In this document: positions 21,781 to 29,800 of the stretch, in pieces
Position numbering within the stretch: position 1 is the stretch's first letter
Layout: each line of letters starts with the position of its first letter
Notes under the pieces: model-generated
Told to the model about the DNA's origin: nothing
What the model saw: the letters and a program-made list of their open reading frames with translations, nothing else
Database searches by the model: none
Made by a program: the position numbers and the translations under genes
NCBI GenBank assembly: GCA_900544285.1
Contig: UQUT01000017.1
Span: forward strand, 1-36,884
Length of the DNA: 36,884 bases
Origin: an uncultured Eubacterium sp.
Lineage (GTDB): Bacteria; Bacillota; Clostridia; Oscillospirales; CAG-272
Direction: 5' to 3'

Positions 21781-22209
21781 ATGCACATCAACACCGTAAA
21801 AGCATTGAACAACATTAAAAAGGTTTTCAAGGACTGGAAACTCGACTACGATTGGAACACCAACGACGGAGGATTCACTGTAGGCGCCAGCATAACCATC
21901 CGCAACCATGATGACTCCGTAAGATTAGCTATTGACGTAGGCTACGACGGATGGTGCGATTTCAGAGCCGTATTTGACAAAATCGACAAGACAGCAGAGG
22001 TGCTCAACCTTATAAACACATTCAACGGCTATAGCCCTTTCTTCCATGCGTTTATCAGAGACGACGGTTATCTCGAGCTTTCACACAGCATAACTTGTTA
22101 TGGTGGCGAGGGAGTTATGAAAGATTATACTGAAGAATATCTGAGAAGCATTTCCGATCTCGCCGACAACGACGTTCTCCTTCAGCTGACAGCACGCACA
22201 CATTCCTGA
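21781..22209 (+). CDS. YbjN-like small protein
   Basis: 142 residues, soluble, no signal peptide or TM helix. The layout (an N-terminal amphipathic helix, beta strands VRLAIDVGYDGWCDFRAVF, then EVLNLINTFNGYSPFFHAFIRDDGYLELSHSITC) resembles YbjN/type III secretion chaperone-like domains, which bind partner proteins; function in Firmicutes is unknown. A good AAGGAG lies nine bases before the ATG. It is monocistronic with a strong promoter and a 130-base structured leader, suggesting substantial and perhaps post-transcriptionally controlled expression. Confidence 0.65.
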   Translation: MHINTVKALNNIKKVFKDWKLDYDWNTNDGGFTVGASITIRNHDDSVRLAIDVGYDGWCDFRAVFDKIDKTAEVLNLINTFNGYSPFFHAFIRDDGYLELSHSITCYGGEGVMKDYTEEYLRSISDLADNDVLLQLTARTHS

Positions 22210-22245
22210 CATCGCGATTATCCGAAAAATTTAACTTAATAGTAG

Positions 22246-22281
22246 CCGCCGGATGTCTGACATAGGTCAGGTGTCCGGCGG
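22246..22281 (+). terminator. long hairpin after the YbjN-like gene
   Basis: CCGCCGGA (22246-22253) pairs with TCCGGCGG (22274-22281), and inside it CTGAC pairs with GTCAG around an ATAG loop. Its T-run is poor (TTATGCTTTT), so it may stabilise the mRNA end more than terminate. Confidence 0.6.
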
Positions 22282-22290
22282 TTATGCTTT

Positions 22291-22310
22291 TCCCCTCCCG
22301 GGGATTTTTT
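22291..22310 (+). terminator. short terminator after the YbjN-like gene
   Basis: TCCCC (22291-22295) pairs with GGGGA (22300-22304), followed by six T. With the preceding long hairpin it forms a double terminator. Confidence 0.78.
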
Positions 22311-22334
22311 CATTTCTCACATCTGTTTTTCGCA

Positions 22335-22371
22335 ATACCGCCTTGAATATCCCGTGGCGGTATGATAGAAT
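22335..22371 (+). promoter_or_regulatory. GH3 gene promoter with palindromic operator
   Basis: -35 TTGAAT (22343-22348), 17-bp spacer, -10 TAGAAT (22366-22371). The -35 box is bracketed by a perfect 8-bp inverted repeat, ATACCGCC (22335-22342) and GGCGGTAT (22356-22363), 21 bp centre to centre, fitting a dimeric repressor bound on one face of the helix. Confidence 0.78.
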
Positions 22372-22401
22372 AATAAAAAATCAACTGCGGAGCTGATATT
22401 T

Positions 22402-24414
22402 ATGGATATAAAAAAGATAATTTCGGAACTCACAACAGAAGAAAAAGCCATCCTTCTGACGGGCGCAACCTCAATGACGACGGCTGAAATTCCCCGTCTC
22501 GGCATAGAAACCCGCAAAATGGCGGACGGAACGGCAGGCGTGCGCGCGGAAAAAGAGGACAACTGCGTTATGTTCCCATCCGTGAGCTGCGTCGGCTCGT
22601 CATGGGATAAAAAAGCGTCGCGCAGACTTGGCGAGGCTATGGGCGTAGAGTGTGCTCATCACGGTGTTTCAATGCTTCTCGGTCCCGGCATGAACATAAA
22701 GAGAAACGCCCTTTGCGGCAGAAATTTTGAATATTATTCGGAGGACCCCGTCATCACGGGCGAGCTCGCCGCAGAATTTATTCTCGGTCTTAAAGAGAAA
22801 GGCATCTGCGCCTGCCCGAAGCACTATGCGCTCAACAATCAGGAAAAGCACCGCCTTGATACAAGCGTTGAGATTGACGAAAGAACAATGCGCGAGATAT
22901 ATCTGCGCGGCTTTGAGATAGCCGTCAAAAAGGCGCAGCCGGATTCGATAATGTGCGCCTACAACAAGGTAAATTCCGTCTGGTGCTCGGAGCACGGTCA
23001 GCTCCTCCGCAAAATTCTCAAGGATGAATGGAACTTTGAAGGCTTTGTCGTTTCCGACTGGGGCGCGGTACACAATATCTGCCGTGCCGTTATGGCAGGG
23101 CTTGACCTCCAGATGCCGCCGAACGGAAACATCTTAGGCGAGATCAAAAAAGGTCTTTCGGACGGTACTCTCACCGAATCCGCGCTTGACAGCGCGGTCG
23201 AAAGGGTGCTCCGTCTCGCCGCTTTGCCGGTACCGAAGGAAACCGAAGCCTACAACAGAGCCGCTCTGCACGAGGTTGCAAGAGAGGTTGCGGCGGCAGG
23301 CACGGTGCTTCTCAAAAACGAAAACAACGTTCTTCCTCTGACAAAAGAAAAGTATAAAAAGATATGCGTTGTCGGCGAATATGCCGCATCGCCTCTCGTT
23401 CAGGGGCAGGGCAGCGCAGAGGTCTATCAGGCGGAAAGCCATATCGATAGTCCTCTCGAAGAACTGAAAAAGCGCCTTCCCGACTGCGAAATCGAATATA
23501 TACAGGCGTATAAAAAGGGCGAATTCTCCCCCGTTATGCTTTGGCCGGGGGTATGGGAATTCCGGCGCAACGTTGCAAAGGCGGACGCCGTTGTCATCTT
23601 CGCGGGGGCGATGGAATCCGAGGACACGGAAAACTTTGACAGGCGCAGTCTTCTTATGAATCCGAATTTTGAAATGTTCATCGAAGGCGCGTGCAAGGTC
23701 AATCGCAACGTCATAATCGTTTTGCAGTCCGGCGGTGCAATAACCCTTGACGAATACTGCAAGGAAAAGTCGGCTGCGATAATCTATTCCGGACTCGGCG
23801 GCGAGGCGGAGGGCAGCGCGATTGCGGACGTTCTCTGCGGCATAGTCAACCCGTCCGGCAGGCTCGCCGAAACATTCCCGAAGGCTATGCGCACCGACCT
23901 CGGTTATCCGGGCAACGGCTACTGCGCGGAATACAATGAAAAGCTCGCCGTCGGCTATCGCTACTATGACCGTCACCCCGATGAAATTCAGTTTCCGTTC
24001 GGTCACGGGCTTTCATACACGACCTTCGCCTATGACGCCCTCTCAGCAGAGGTCAATGAAAGCGAAATCGAGGTATCGTTCACAATCGAAAACACGGGCG
24101 ACTTTGACGGCGCGGAGGTTTTCGGGCTTTACGTTTCCGACTCATTCTGCACGCTTTCCGTCCCCGAAAAAGAACTTAAATATTTTGATAAGATATTCAT
24201 CAAAAAAGGCGAAAAGGCTGATGTGCGCTTTGTTTTGCCGATTTCGTCACTCGCGCACTACAATGTTTCTCTCGGGCAATGGGTTGTTGAAGACGGCAGG
24301 TTTGATCTCCTCGTCGGCGCTTCCTCGCAGGACATAAGGCTTATAAAGAGTATTTCCGTCAAGGGTGCGGCTCCCTATTCAATGACCGGCAGAAGCGAGC
24401 CTATGATCGGCTGA
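22402..24414 (+). CDS. GH3 beta-glucosidase-type glycoside hydrolase
   Basis: 670 residues, no signal peptide, so cytoplasmic. The N-terminal GH3 barrel has KMADGTAGVR, GPGMNIKRNALCGRNFEYYSED, KHYALNNQE, and GFVVSDWGAVH with the nucleophile Asp. The C-terminal GH3_C domain (about residues 300-550) includes GQGSAEV and SGRLAETFP, and a fibronectin III-like domain ends the protein (ENTGDFDGAEVFGLYV). It should release glucose or a similar sugar from the non-reducing end of beta-linked oligosaccharides. It stands alone behind a promoter with a palindromic operator, so substrate-induced control is likely. The regulator is not in the window, or not adjacent. Confidence 0.92.
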   Translation: MDIKKIISELTTEEKAILLTGATSMTTAEIPRLGIETRKMADGTAGVRAEKEDNCVMFPSVSCVGSSWDKKASRRLGEAMGVECAHHGVSMLLGPGMNIKRNALCGRNFEYYSEDPVITGELAAEFILGLKEKGICACPKHYALNNQEKHRLDTSVEIDERTMREIYLRGFEIAVKKAQPDSIMCAYNKVNSVWCSEHGQLLRKILKDEWNFEGFVVSDWGAVHNICRAVMAGLDLQMPPNGNILGEIKKGLSDGTLTESALDSAVERVLRLAALPVPKETEAYNRAALHEVAREVAAAGTVLLKNENNVLPLTKEKYKKICVVGEYAASPLVQGQGSAEVYQAESHIDSPLEELKKRLPDCEIEYIQAYKKGEFSPVMLWPGVWEFRRNVAKADAVVIFAGAMESEDTENFDRRSLLMNPNFEMFIEGACKVNRNVIIVLQSGGAITLDEYCKEKSAAIIYSGLGGEAEGSAIADVLCGIVNPSGRLAETFPKAMRTDLGYPGNGYCAEYNEKLAVGYRYYDRHPDEIQFPFGHGLSYTTFAYDALSAEVNESEIEVSFTIENTGDFDGAEVFGLYVSDSFCTLSVPEKELKYFDKIFIKKGEKADVRFVLPISSLAHYNVSLGQWVVEDGRFDLLVGASSQDIRLIKSISVKGAAPYSMTGRSEPMIG

Positions 24415-24640
24415 CCTACTTTTCTTCGAGAAGAAAAGTAGGCAAAAGAAACTTCGGTTATCTGGAAGCGTGTGCTGATTTTTAATTTATCCGTACAGAC
24501 AGAGTTTCGGCAAAAAGGCAAAAGAAACTTCGGTTATTGGTTTTGCAAAAATTTTATAAAAAGCAAACAGAGGTGATTTTTCATCTCTGTTTTTGCTTTG
24601 ATAATAGTACAAAAGAAACTTCGGTTATTGGCTTGTTCCT
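24415..24640 (+). repeat. cluster of intergenic repeat copies after the GH3 gene
   Basis: Starts right after the GH3 stop with the palindrome ACTTTTCTT/AAGAAAAGT (24418-24439) and the core GGCAAAAGAAACTTCGGTTAT. The core recurs at about 24517-24540 and 24609-24632. The middle unit carries a terminator in which AAGCAAACAGAG-GTGA (24561-24576) pairs with TCATCTCTGTTTTTGCTT (24581-24598). Confidence 0.85.
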
Positions 24641-24808
24641 TTTTAGCATCTCACTTTGGGGGATATGCAAGCGTGCGAAGCACCCTTGCAGGCTTCGCCG
24701 AGAAGGGGGAGATTTGCAAGCGGTCGAACATTTTTTCGTGTTTTCCCCGATTTTTCCGCATAACATAGTCGAAAACGGCGGAATTCCCGCATCATTTCGC
24801 CTTTTCTA
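24641..24808. other. gene-free stretch with a hairpin
   Basis: No gene is visible. TGCAAG-C-GTGC (24666-24676), GAA loop, GCAC-C-CTTGCA (24680-24690) form a symmetrical hairpin within GC-richer sequence containing GAGAAGGGGGAGATTTGC, reminiscent of degenerate intergenic repeats common in gut Clostridia. That comparison is from general impression only. Confidence 0.45.
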
Positions 24809-24837
24809 TTGACAATCTTCCGCCGCTGTGATATCAT
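24809..24837 (+). promoter_or_regulatory. asnA promoter
   Basis: Consensus -35 TTGACA (24809-24814), 17-bp spacer, -10 TATCAT (24832-24837) preceded by TGTGA. The 35-base leader is too short for a T-box riboswitch. Confidence 0.87.
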
Positions 24838-24872
24838 AGTAACAATTTTTTAATGAAAAAAGGAGGCTGTCT

Positions 24873-25880
24873 ATGAGCAGAACAATCGTGCCGCAGGGAT
24901 ACAAATCCATTCTCGGCATTTACGAAACACAAACCGCTATCGGTATGATCCACACTATTTTTGAAGAAAAGTTGGGCAATGCGCTCAATTTGCGCAGGGT
25001 ATCCGCTCCGCTGTTCGTAGAGCCTCAATCCGGATTGAATGACGACCTCAACGGTGTTGAACGTCCCGTAACCTTCGGCATAAAAGAAACAGGCACGGAG
25101 GCGGCAGTTGTTCATTCGCTTGCGAAATGGAAGCGCATGGCGCTCCACAACTACGGTTTTTCCGCAGGCGAAGGAATATATACGGATATGAACGCCATCC
25201 GTCGTGACGAGGAAATGGACAATCTCCATTCGATATACGTTGACCAATGGGACTGGGAAAAGGTGATTGAAAAGTCGGACAGGACGACAGAATATCTGAA
25301 GGACACTGTCCGCAAAATCGTCGGTGCGATATGCGACGCGCAGGACGAGCTTTGTCTTTCCTTCCCCGCGCTCCCGCACAGTCTTTCAAGAGACGTTTCG
25401 TTTGTGACGACGCAGGAGCTTGAGGATATGTATCCCGATTACACTCCTAAGCAGCGTGAAAACGCCTATGTAAAGGATCACCGCACGACCTTCATAATGC
25501 AGATCGGCGGCAAGCTCCGCTCCGGCACAAAGCACGACGGCAGGGCGCCGGACTATGACGACTGGTCTCTCAACGGCGACATTATGTTCTACGATGACAC
25601 CCTCGGTTGCGCTTTTGAAATTTCGTCCATGGGAATAAGAGTCAGCCCCGAATCGCTTGACAGCCAGCTGAAAGAGGCAAACGCAGATGCAAGACGCACT
25701 CTTCCCTTTCACAAAATGCTCCTTGAAGGCAAGCTGCCTTATACAATCGGCGGAGGCATCGGACAGTCGCGCCTTTCAATGCTTCTTCTCGGGAAAGCAC
25801 ATATCGGCGAGGTTCAATGCTCCGTTTGGGACGATGAAACAAAGTCCGAGTGCGCAAAGGCGGGCATAAATCTGCTTTGA
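24873..25880 (+). CDS. asnA: aspartate-ammonia ligase (asparagine synthetase A)
   Basis: 335 residues, the usual AsnA length. Diagnostic blocks: VSAPLFVEPQSGLNDDLNG, AVVHSLAKWKRMAL, DMNAIRRDEEMDNLHSIYVDQWDWE, GRAPDYDDW and GGGIGQSRL near the C-terminus. It makes asparagine from aspartate, ammonia and ATP, and its fold is that of a class II aminoacyl-tRNA synthetase. GGAGG lies eight bases before the ATG. It is monocistronic, between its own promoter and a bidirectional terminator. Confidence 0.97.
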   Translation: MSRTIVPQGYKSILGIYETQTAIGMIHTIFEEKLGNALNLRRVSAPLFVEPQSGLNDDLNGVERPVTFGIKETGTEAAVVHSLAKWKRMALHNYGFSAGEGIYTDMNAIRRDEEMDNLHSIYVDQWDWEKVIEKSDRTTEYLKDTVRKIVGAICDAQDELCLSFPALPHSLSRDVSFVTTQELEDMYPDYTPKQRENAYVKDHRTTFIMQIGGKLRSGTKHDGRAPDYDDWSLNGDIMFYDDTLGCAFEISSMGIRVSPESLDSQLKEANADARRTLPFHKMLLEGKLPYTIGGGIGQSRLSMLLLGKAHIGEVQCSVWDDETKSECAKAGINLL

Positions 25881-25941
25881 CGAAATAATCAAGCTGTAAT
25901 CACGATTATCGGTTTTATACATTTATATAATATAAAATCAA

Positions 25942-25979
25942 AACGGCTGAAAGCAAACCGCTTTCAGCCGTTATTTTTA
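25942..25979. terminator. bidirectional terminator between asnA and the GHL10-like gene
   Basis: A 13-bp perfect stem (AACGGCTGAAAGC at 25942-25954, GCTTTCAGCCGTT at 25960-25972), then ATTTTTATTT on the plus strand. The T-run overlaps the stop codon of the minus-strand gene. Confidence 0.92.
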
Positions 25980-27488
25980 TTTGATTTGAATTTCCGCCCA
26001 ATGAATTTTTATATCCTCATCCGGCGAGGAAAATTCCGCCTCCGTGACAATCGGATTTTGTTCTGACGTATCAATTTCATAAGCAAAATACCGCATATCG
26101 TCATATGCAATCTCCGGCGGAGCGATTTCTTCCGCAAAGGGGCATTTTTTCGCATTTGCGTAAACGGTAATTTTATCACCTGTAAACTCAGGTTTACATT
26201 CGACCCCGATTATCAGTCTTGCGATTTTATCCTCCGGCACCGTTCCCGTCGGTATTCTGACAGCCGCAAATCCCGACCTGACCGCAAGCGGAAGCGGTCT
26301 TCTCGACGGCAGTCCGACAGCGGAGGTATCGCTGTAAGTCACAACGTTGCGGCGGCTTTCCGCCGATTGCTTTTCCGCATTACCGATTATGCGGAGGAAT
26401 TTTCTGTAATTTTCCTTTTCAAAAAGCGGCTTTGATTTTGCGTCGGCAGGGTCGGCAATGTCCATAAAATTGAAAAGATAAATGTCATCCGCGCCCATGG
26501 CAGCATATGCGCAAGCCATTCCGAGCGACGTTTCCGCCGTGCCGAACAGATATTTTCTGCCCCTGCGATTATATGCGTCAAGAAGCACGTCAAGCCCTGC
26601 CGCAAGGCGGATATTTTTGCCGCGGAGAAGCCTTTTCCAGAAGTCAATCGGCATATCGCAATCCGCCGACGACCATCGCGGAGAAACGGTTATCAGGTCA
26701 AAGTATCCCCGATTTATCCATTCGACCGCGTCAAAGCCCAGCCGAAGTGCTTTTTCGGGGGAATCCGGCAGACGTATTCCCATGTCGATTTTATGCCCGC
26801 GCACCTTTTCGGCACGGCGCACAAGAGCGACGGCTTGTGCAATAAAATCCGTCATTATTTCAATCCCCGCATATTCCCTTCCGATGCCGAAGCAATATAT
26901 CTCGCGCATAAAATCGAGTTCTATGCCGTCCGCGTCGAACGCTTCGAGCGCCTCGGAAATGACGGAGAGATAGTATTGGCGAACCTCCGGAAATGTATAA
27001 TCAAGGGCGTATTCGTAATAGCCAGAAGGGGTGCGGTAGCCAGCGCGGAGATATTCGGGATGCATACGGGAAAAGCCGCTCGGCAGAAAGGCGTCCGCCT
27101 CGCCTGCGTTGTGAATATCGTTCATACGCACGGAAATCCACGGCTTTATGCCGATTTTCCGAAGTCGGTTTATCCATATATTATGAATATCAAGCCCGTT
27201 TTCAAGCGTTTCGCAAAGCAGGCGTGTACTTTTTATGATAGGATCGTTTTCTCTGCCGGAGATCCTGCCAGCCCGCTCCCACGCCTTATATTTATCGCAG
27301 ACGGACTCAATATTTTTTGTTTTGAAGTGCGGCAGGCTCGCATTTACGCAGATGAGAAAATCCGTTATGTTGGTGTCGGCATAGCCGTCGATAAAATCGG
27401 TAAGGTCCTTTTCGGAAAGCGCGGTTATACCCGACTGCGCTCTCGTATATACAAAATGATTCGGGTCTTCATTGAAAATCAAGCCCAT
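25977..27488 (-). CDS. TIM-barrel glycosidase-like protein (GHL10-type)
   Basis: 503 residues, no signal peptide, so cytoplasmic. KPWISVRMNDIH and DGIELDFMREI, followed by FDLITVSPRW and a long-spaced GADDIYLFNFMD, are the strand ends of a (beta/alpha)8 barrel like the GHL10 and related glycosidase-like families; the Glu-Asp in IELDF is a candidate catalytic pair. The C-terminal about 120 residues look like a beta-sandwich. The substrate is unknown. AAAGGA lies eight bases before the ATG. It begins 17 bases after recG on the same strand, so it shares that promoter, an unusual partnership that is probably one of convenience. Confidence 0.7.
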   Translation of the reverse strand: MGLIFNEDPNHFVYTRAQSGITALSEKDLTDFIDGYADTNITDFLICVNASLPHFKTKNIESVCDKYKAWERAGRISGRENDPIIKSTRLLCETLENGLDIHNIWINRLRKIGIKPWISVRMNDIHNAGEADAFLPSGFSRMHPEYLRAGYRTPSGYYEYALDYTFPEVRQYYLSVISEALEAFDADGIELDFMREIYCFGIGREYAGIEIMTDFIAQAVALVRRAEKVRGHKIDMGIRLPDSPEKALRLGFDAVEWINRGYFDLITVSPRWSSADCDMPIDFWKRLLRGKNIRLAAGLDVLLDAYNRRGRKYLFGTAETSLGMACAYAAMGADDIYLFNFMDIADPADAKSKPLFEKENYRKFLRIIGNAEKQSAESRRNVVTYSDTSAVGLPSRRPLPLAVRSGFAAVRIPTGTVPEDKIARLIIGVECKPEFTGDKITVYANAKKCPFAEEIAPPEIAYDDMRYFAYEIDTSEQNPIVTEAEFSSPDEDIKIHWAEIQIK

Positions 27489-27505
27489 AATTTTTTCCTT
27501 TCGTT

Positions 27506-29659
27506 TTACGACGCTCCGACACCTGTTATCCGTTCTATTTCTTTTCTGACGCCTTCGTTTTCCGGCAAAGCGAGGTACGGATCGGACTTTCTCGTCCTTT
27601 CCGCCGCCGCAAATGCGTCATACAGCAATCGACTGTCGCCGAGGGAGCCGAATTTCATCTCCACTCCGCCCGATTGACGTATTCTTCCGCCCGCCTGAGC
27701 AATAAAGTCGCCGGGGCCTCTCAGTTCAAGATCCTTTTCGGCGATTTTGTAGCCGTCCTGCGTTGCGCACATAACATTCAGTCTTGCGCGGGATTTTTCG
27801 CTTTTTGAGTCCGAAACGAGTATGCAATATGACTTTCTCGTTCCTCTGCCGACTCTTCCGCGGAGCTGATGAAGCTGCGAAAGTCCGAAAAATTCTGCGT
27901 TTTCTACTACCATAAGCGAGGCGTTCGGAACGTTGACTCCGACCTCGATGACCGTTGTCGAAACGAGAATATCAATGTTTCCCGCCGCAAATTCAGCCAT
28001 CGTTTTTTCCTTCTGCGCGCTCTTCATCTTGCCGTGAATAAACGCCACGCGCAGATCCGGAAATTCAACCTCGGAAAGGTGCTTTGCATAATCGACGGCG
28101 GTTTTCAGTTTTATGACGTCCCGTTCGCCGTCAAGCGGCATAATGTCCGAGAGAGACAGCTTTTCGCCGCTCTCACCGGTAAACGTTTCCTGCTCCTCGA
28201 CTGCGGGACAAACGATATATACCTGTCCTCCCTCGGTCACGGTTTTTCGTATGAAGCCGTTCAACCGCTCTCTGTAACTCTCGTCGACGGCAAACGTGCC
28301 GATCTTCTGTCTGCCCGGGGGCATTTCATCAACGGCGGAAATATCCAGACCGCCGAAAAGCACGAGTGCGAGCGTTCTCGGAATGGGCGTTGCGCTCATA
28401 GTAAGAATGTGGCAGTCACCGCTCTTTTTCGCAAGACGTTCTCTCTGCCCCGCGCCGAAGCGATGCTGCTCGTCCGTTATGACGATACCGACGTTTTCAA
28501 ATATTACGGTATCCTCTATCAGCGCGTGCGTGCCGATGAGAAAGTCAATTTCCCCCGCCGCAAGAGCCGCCGTTATTTTCTTTTTTTCCGCCGCGGGAGT
28601 CGCGCCGATAAGCAGGCGACAATTGTAGCCCAGCTTTTCAAAAAGCGGGGCAAGATCGAGATAATGCTGACGGGCAAGAATTTCCGTCGGAGCCATAAGT
28701 GCCGCCTGCGTGTGATTTTGCAGAGCCACATACGCCGCATACGCCGCACAGACCGTCTTTCCCGACCCGACGTCGCCCGAAACGAGCCTGTTCATCTGCA
28801 TACCGCCCGTCATATCTCTCTCGATTTCGTCGATTGTGCGCTTCTGCGCACCGGTAAGCTCAAACGGCAGAGCGGAGAGGAATTTGTTTCTGTCCGCAGG
28901 GAGAAACCTCTTGCCGCTGCACGATTTTTCGCTTTTTCCCGCCATCGAGAGCATAAGCGCAAAGAGATACATTTCCTCAAACGCAAGCCGCTTTTTAGCC
29001 CTTTCGAGAGCCTCGTAATCCGCGGGACAATGTATGGAATAAAGCGCATATTTCAGGTCGCAAAGACCGTGCTGTTTTCTCATTTCATAAGAAAGCGTTT
29101 CGCGGAGGCAGTCGGCAGAGGCGGGGTCGAACACGACGTCAAGCGCGGAGCGCACATATGACGCCATCAACTTTTGCGATATGCCCACAGTCAGCGGATA
29201 GACCGGCACAAACGGACGGAGCGGAACGCTTCCGCGCACAACCTCGACGGCGGGAGACGACATTGAAACGGTGTTCCCCCTGCGCTCTATTTTCCCATAA
29301 AATCTCGCCTCCGTGCCTGTTTTCAGCATATCGCTTATATACGGCTGATTGAAAAAGGTTATGTTGCATCTGCCGGTCTCGTCGCACCCGAGAACCTTTG
29401 TTATCGTCATCGAGCGGCGTATCATCGCGCTTTTGGGGGGCGCGGCGACCGTCAGCATAAGGGAGCAGACCTCGCCGTCCTCCGCTTCCTTTACGGTTCT
29501 GACGTTGCCCCGCATTTCATATCCTCTCGGGAAATGACGGACAAGGTCAAGCGCGGTGAAAATTCCCATTCTCGCAAGCGCCTCCGCGCGCTTTTCGCCG
29601 ACCCCGTACAGATTCCGGACGGGAGTGTTTATTCCGAGCAAAAGAGAATTGTTTCGCAA
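27506..29659 (-). CDS. recG: ATP-dependent DNA helicase RecG
   Basis: 717 residues, slightly longer than the usual 680-700. The N-terminal wedge/OB region is followed by helicase motifs: Walker A GDVGSGKT (residues 295-302), DEQH motif II (ITDEQHRFG), TMSATPIPRTLAL, and VEVGVNVPNASLMVV and QLRGRVGRG in the second lobe. RecG remodels stalled forks and Holliday junctions. The TTG at 29659 has AGGAG nine bases upstream, and translation then enters NTPVRNLYGVGEKRAEALARMG, the family's start. It is first in a two-gene operon with the GHL10-like gene and divergent from hisS. Confidence 0.96.
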   Translation of the reverse strand: MRNNSLLLGINTPVRNLYGVGEKRAEALARMGIFTALDLVRHFPRGYEMRGNVRTVKEAEDGEVCSLMLTVAAPPKSAMIRRSMTITKVLGCDETGRCNITFFNQPYISDMLKTGTEARFYGKIERRGNTVSMSSPAVEVVRGSVPLRPFVPVYPLTVGISQKLMASYVRSALDVVFDPASADCLRETLSYEMRKQHGLCDLKYALYSIHCPADYEALERAKKRLAFEEMYLFALMLSMAGKSEKSCSGKRFLPADRNKFLSALPFELTGAQKRTIDEIERDMTGGMQMNRLVSGDVGSGKTVCAAYAAYVALQNHTQAALMAPTEILARQHYLDLAPLFEKLGYNCRLLIGATPAAEKKKITAALAAGEIDFLIGTHALIEDTVIFENVGIVITDEQHRFGAGQRERLAKKSGDCHILTMSATPIPRTLALVLFGGLDISAVDEMPPGRQKIGTFAVDESYRERLNGFIRKTVTEGGQVYIVCPAVEEQETFTGESGEKLSLSDIMPLDGERDVIKLKTAVDYAKHLSEVEFPDLRVAFIHGKMKSAQKEKTMAEFAAGNIDILVSTTVIEVGVNVPNASLMVVENAEFFGLSQLHQLRGRVGRGTRKSYCILVSDSKSEKSRARLNVMCATQDGYKIAEKDLELRGPGDFIAQAGGRIRQSGGVEMKFGSLGDSRLLYDAFAAAERTRKSDPYLALPENEGVRKEIERITGVGAS

Positions 29660-29692
29660 AATGCCGCTCTCCTTTCATATTTTTACGAAAAA

Positions 29693-29721
29693 ATTATATC
29701 ATACGGGCGATTTTTAGTCAA
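29693..29721 (-). promoter_or_regulatory. recG promoter
   Basis: Minus strand: -35 TTGACT (29716-29721), 17-bp spacer, -10 TATAAT (29693-29698) preceded by TGA. A second TTGACC lies ten bases further upstream. Confidence 0.9.
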
Positions 29722-29738
29722 TAACGGTCAATAAAATA

Positions 29739-29767
29739 TTGAAAAATAAAAAGATGTGTGATAAAAT
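29739..29767 (+). promoter_or_regulatory. hisS-aspS promoter
   Basis: -35 TTGAAA (29739-29744), 17-bp spacer, -10 TAAAAT (29762-29767) preceded by TGTGA. It is back-to-back with the recG promoter, and the leader is too short for a T-box. Confidence 0.82.
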
Positions 29768-29800
29768 ATCTTATTATAACAACGTTGAGGAGAAAATCCC

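Noticed and set aside
24838..24872. T-box or other riboswitch ahead of asnA
   Set aside because: The leader is only about 30 bases and has no T-box sequence or specifier stem.
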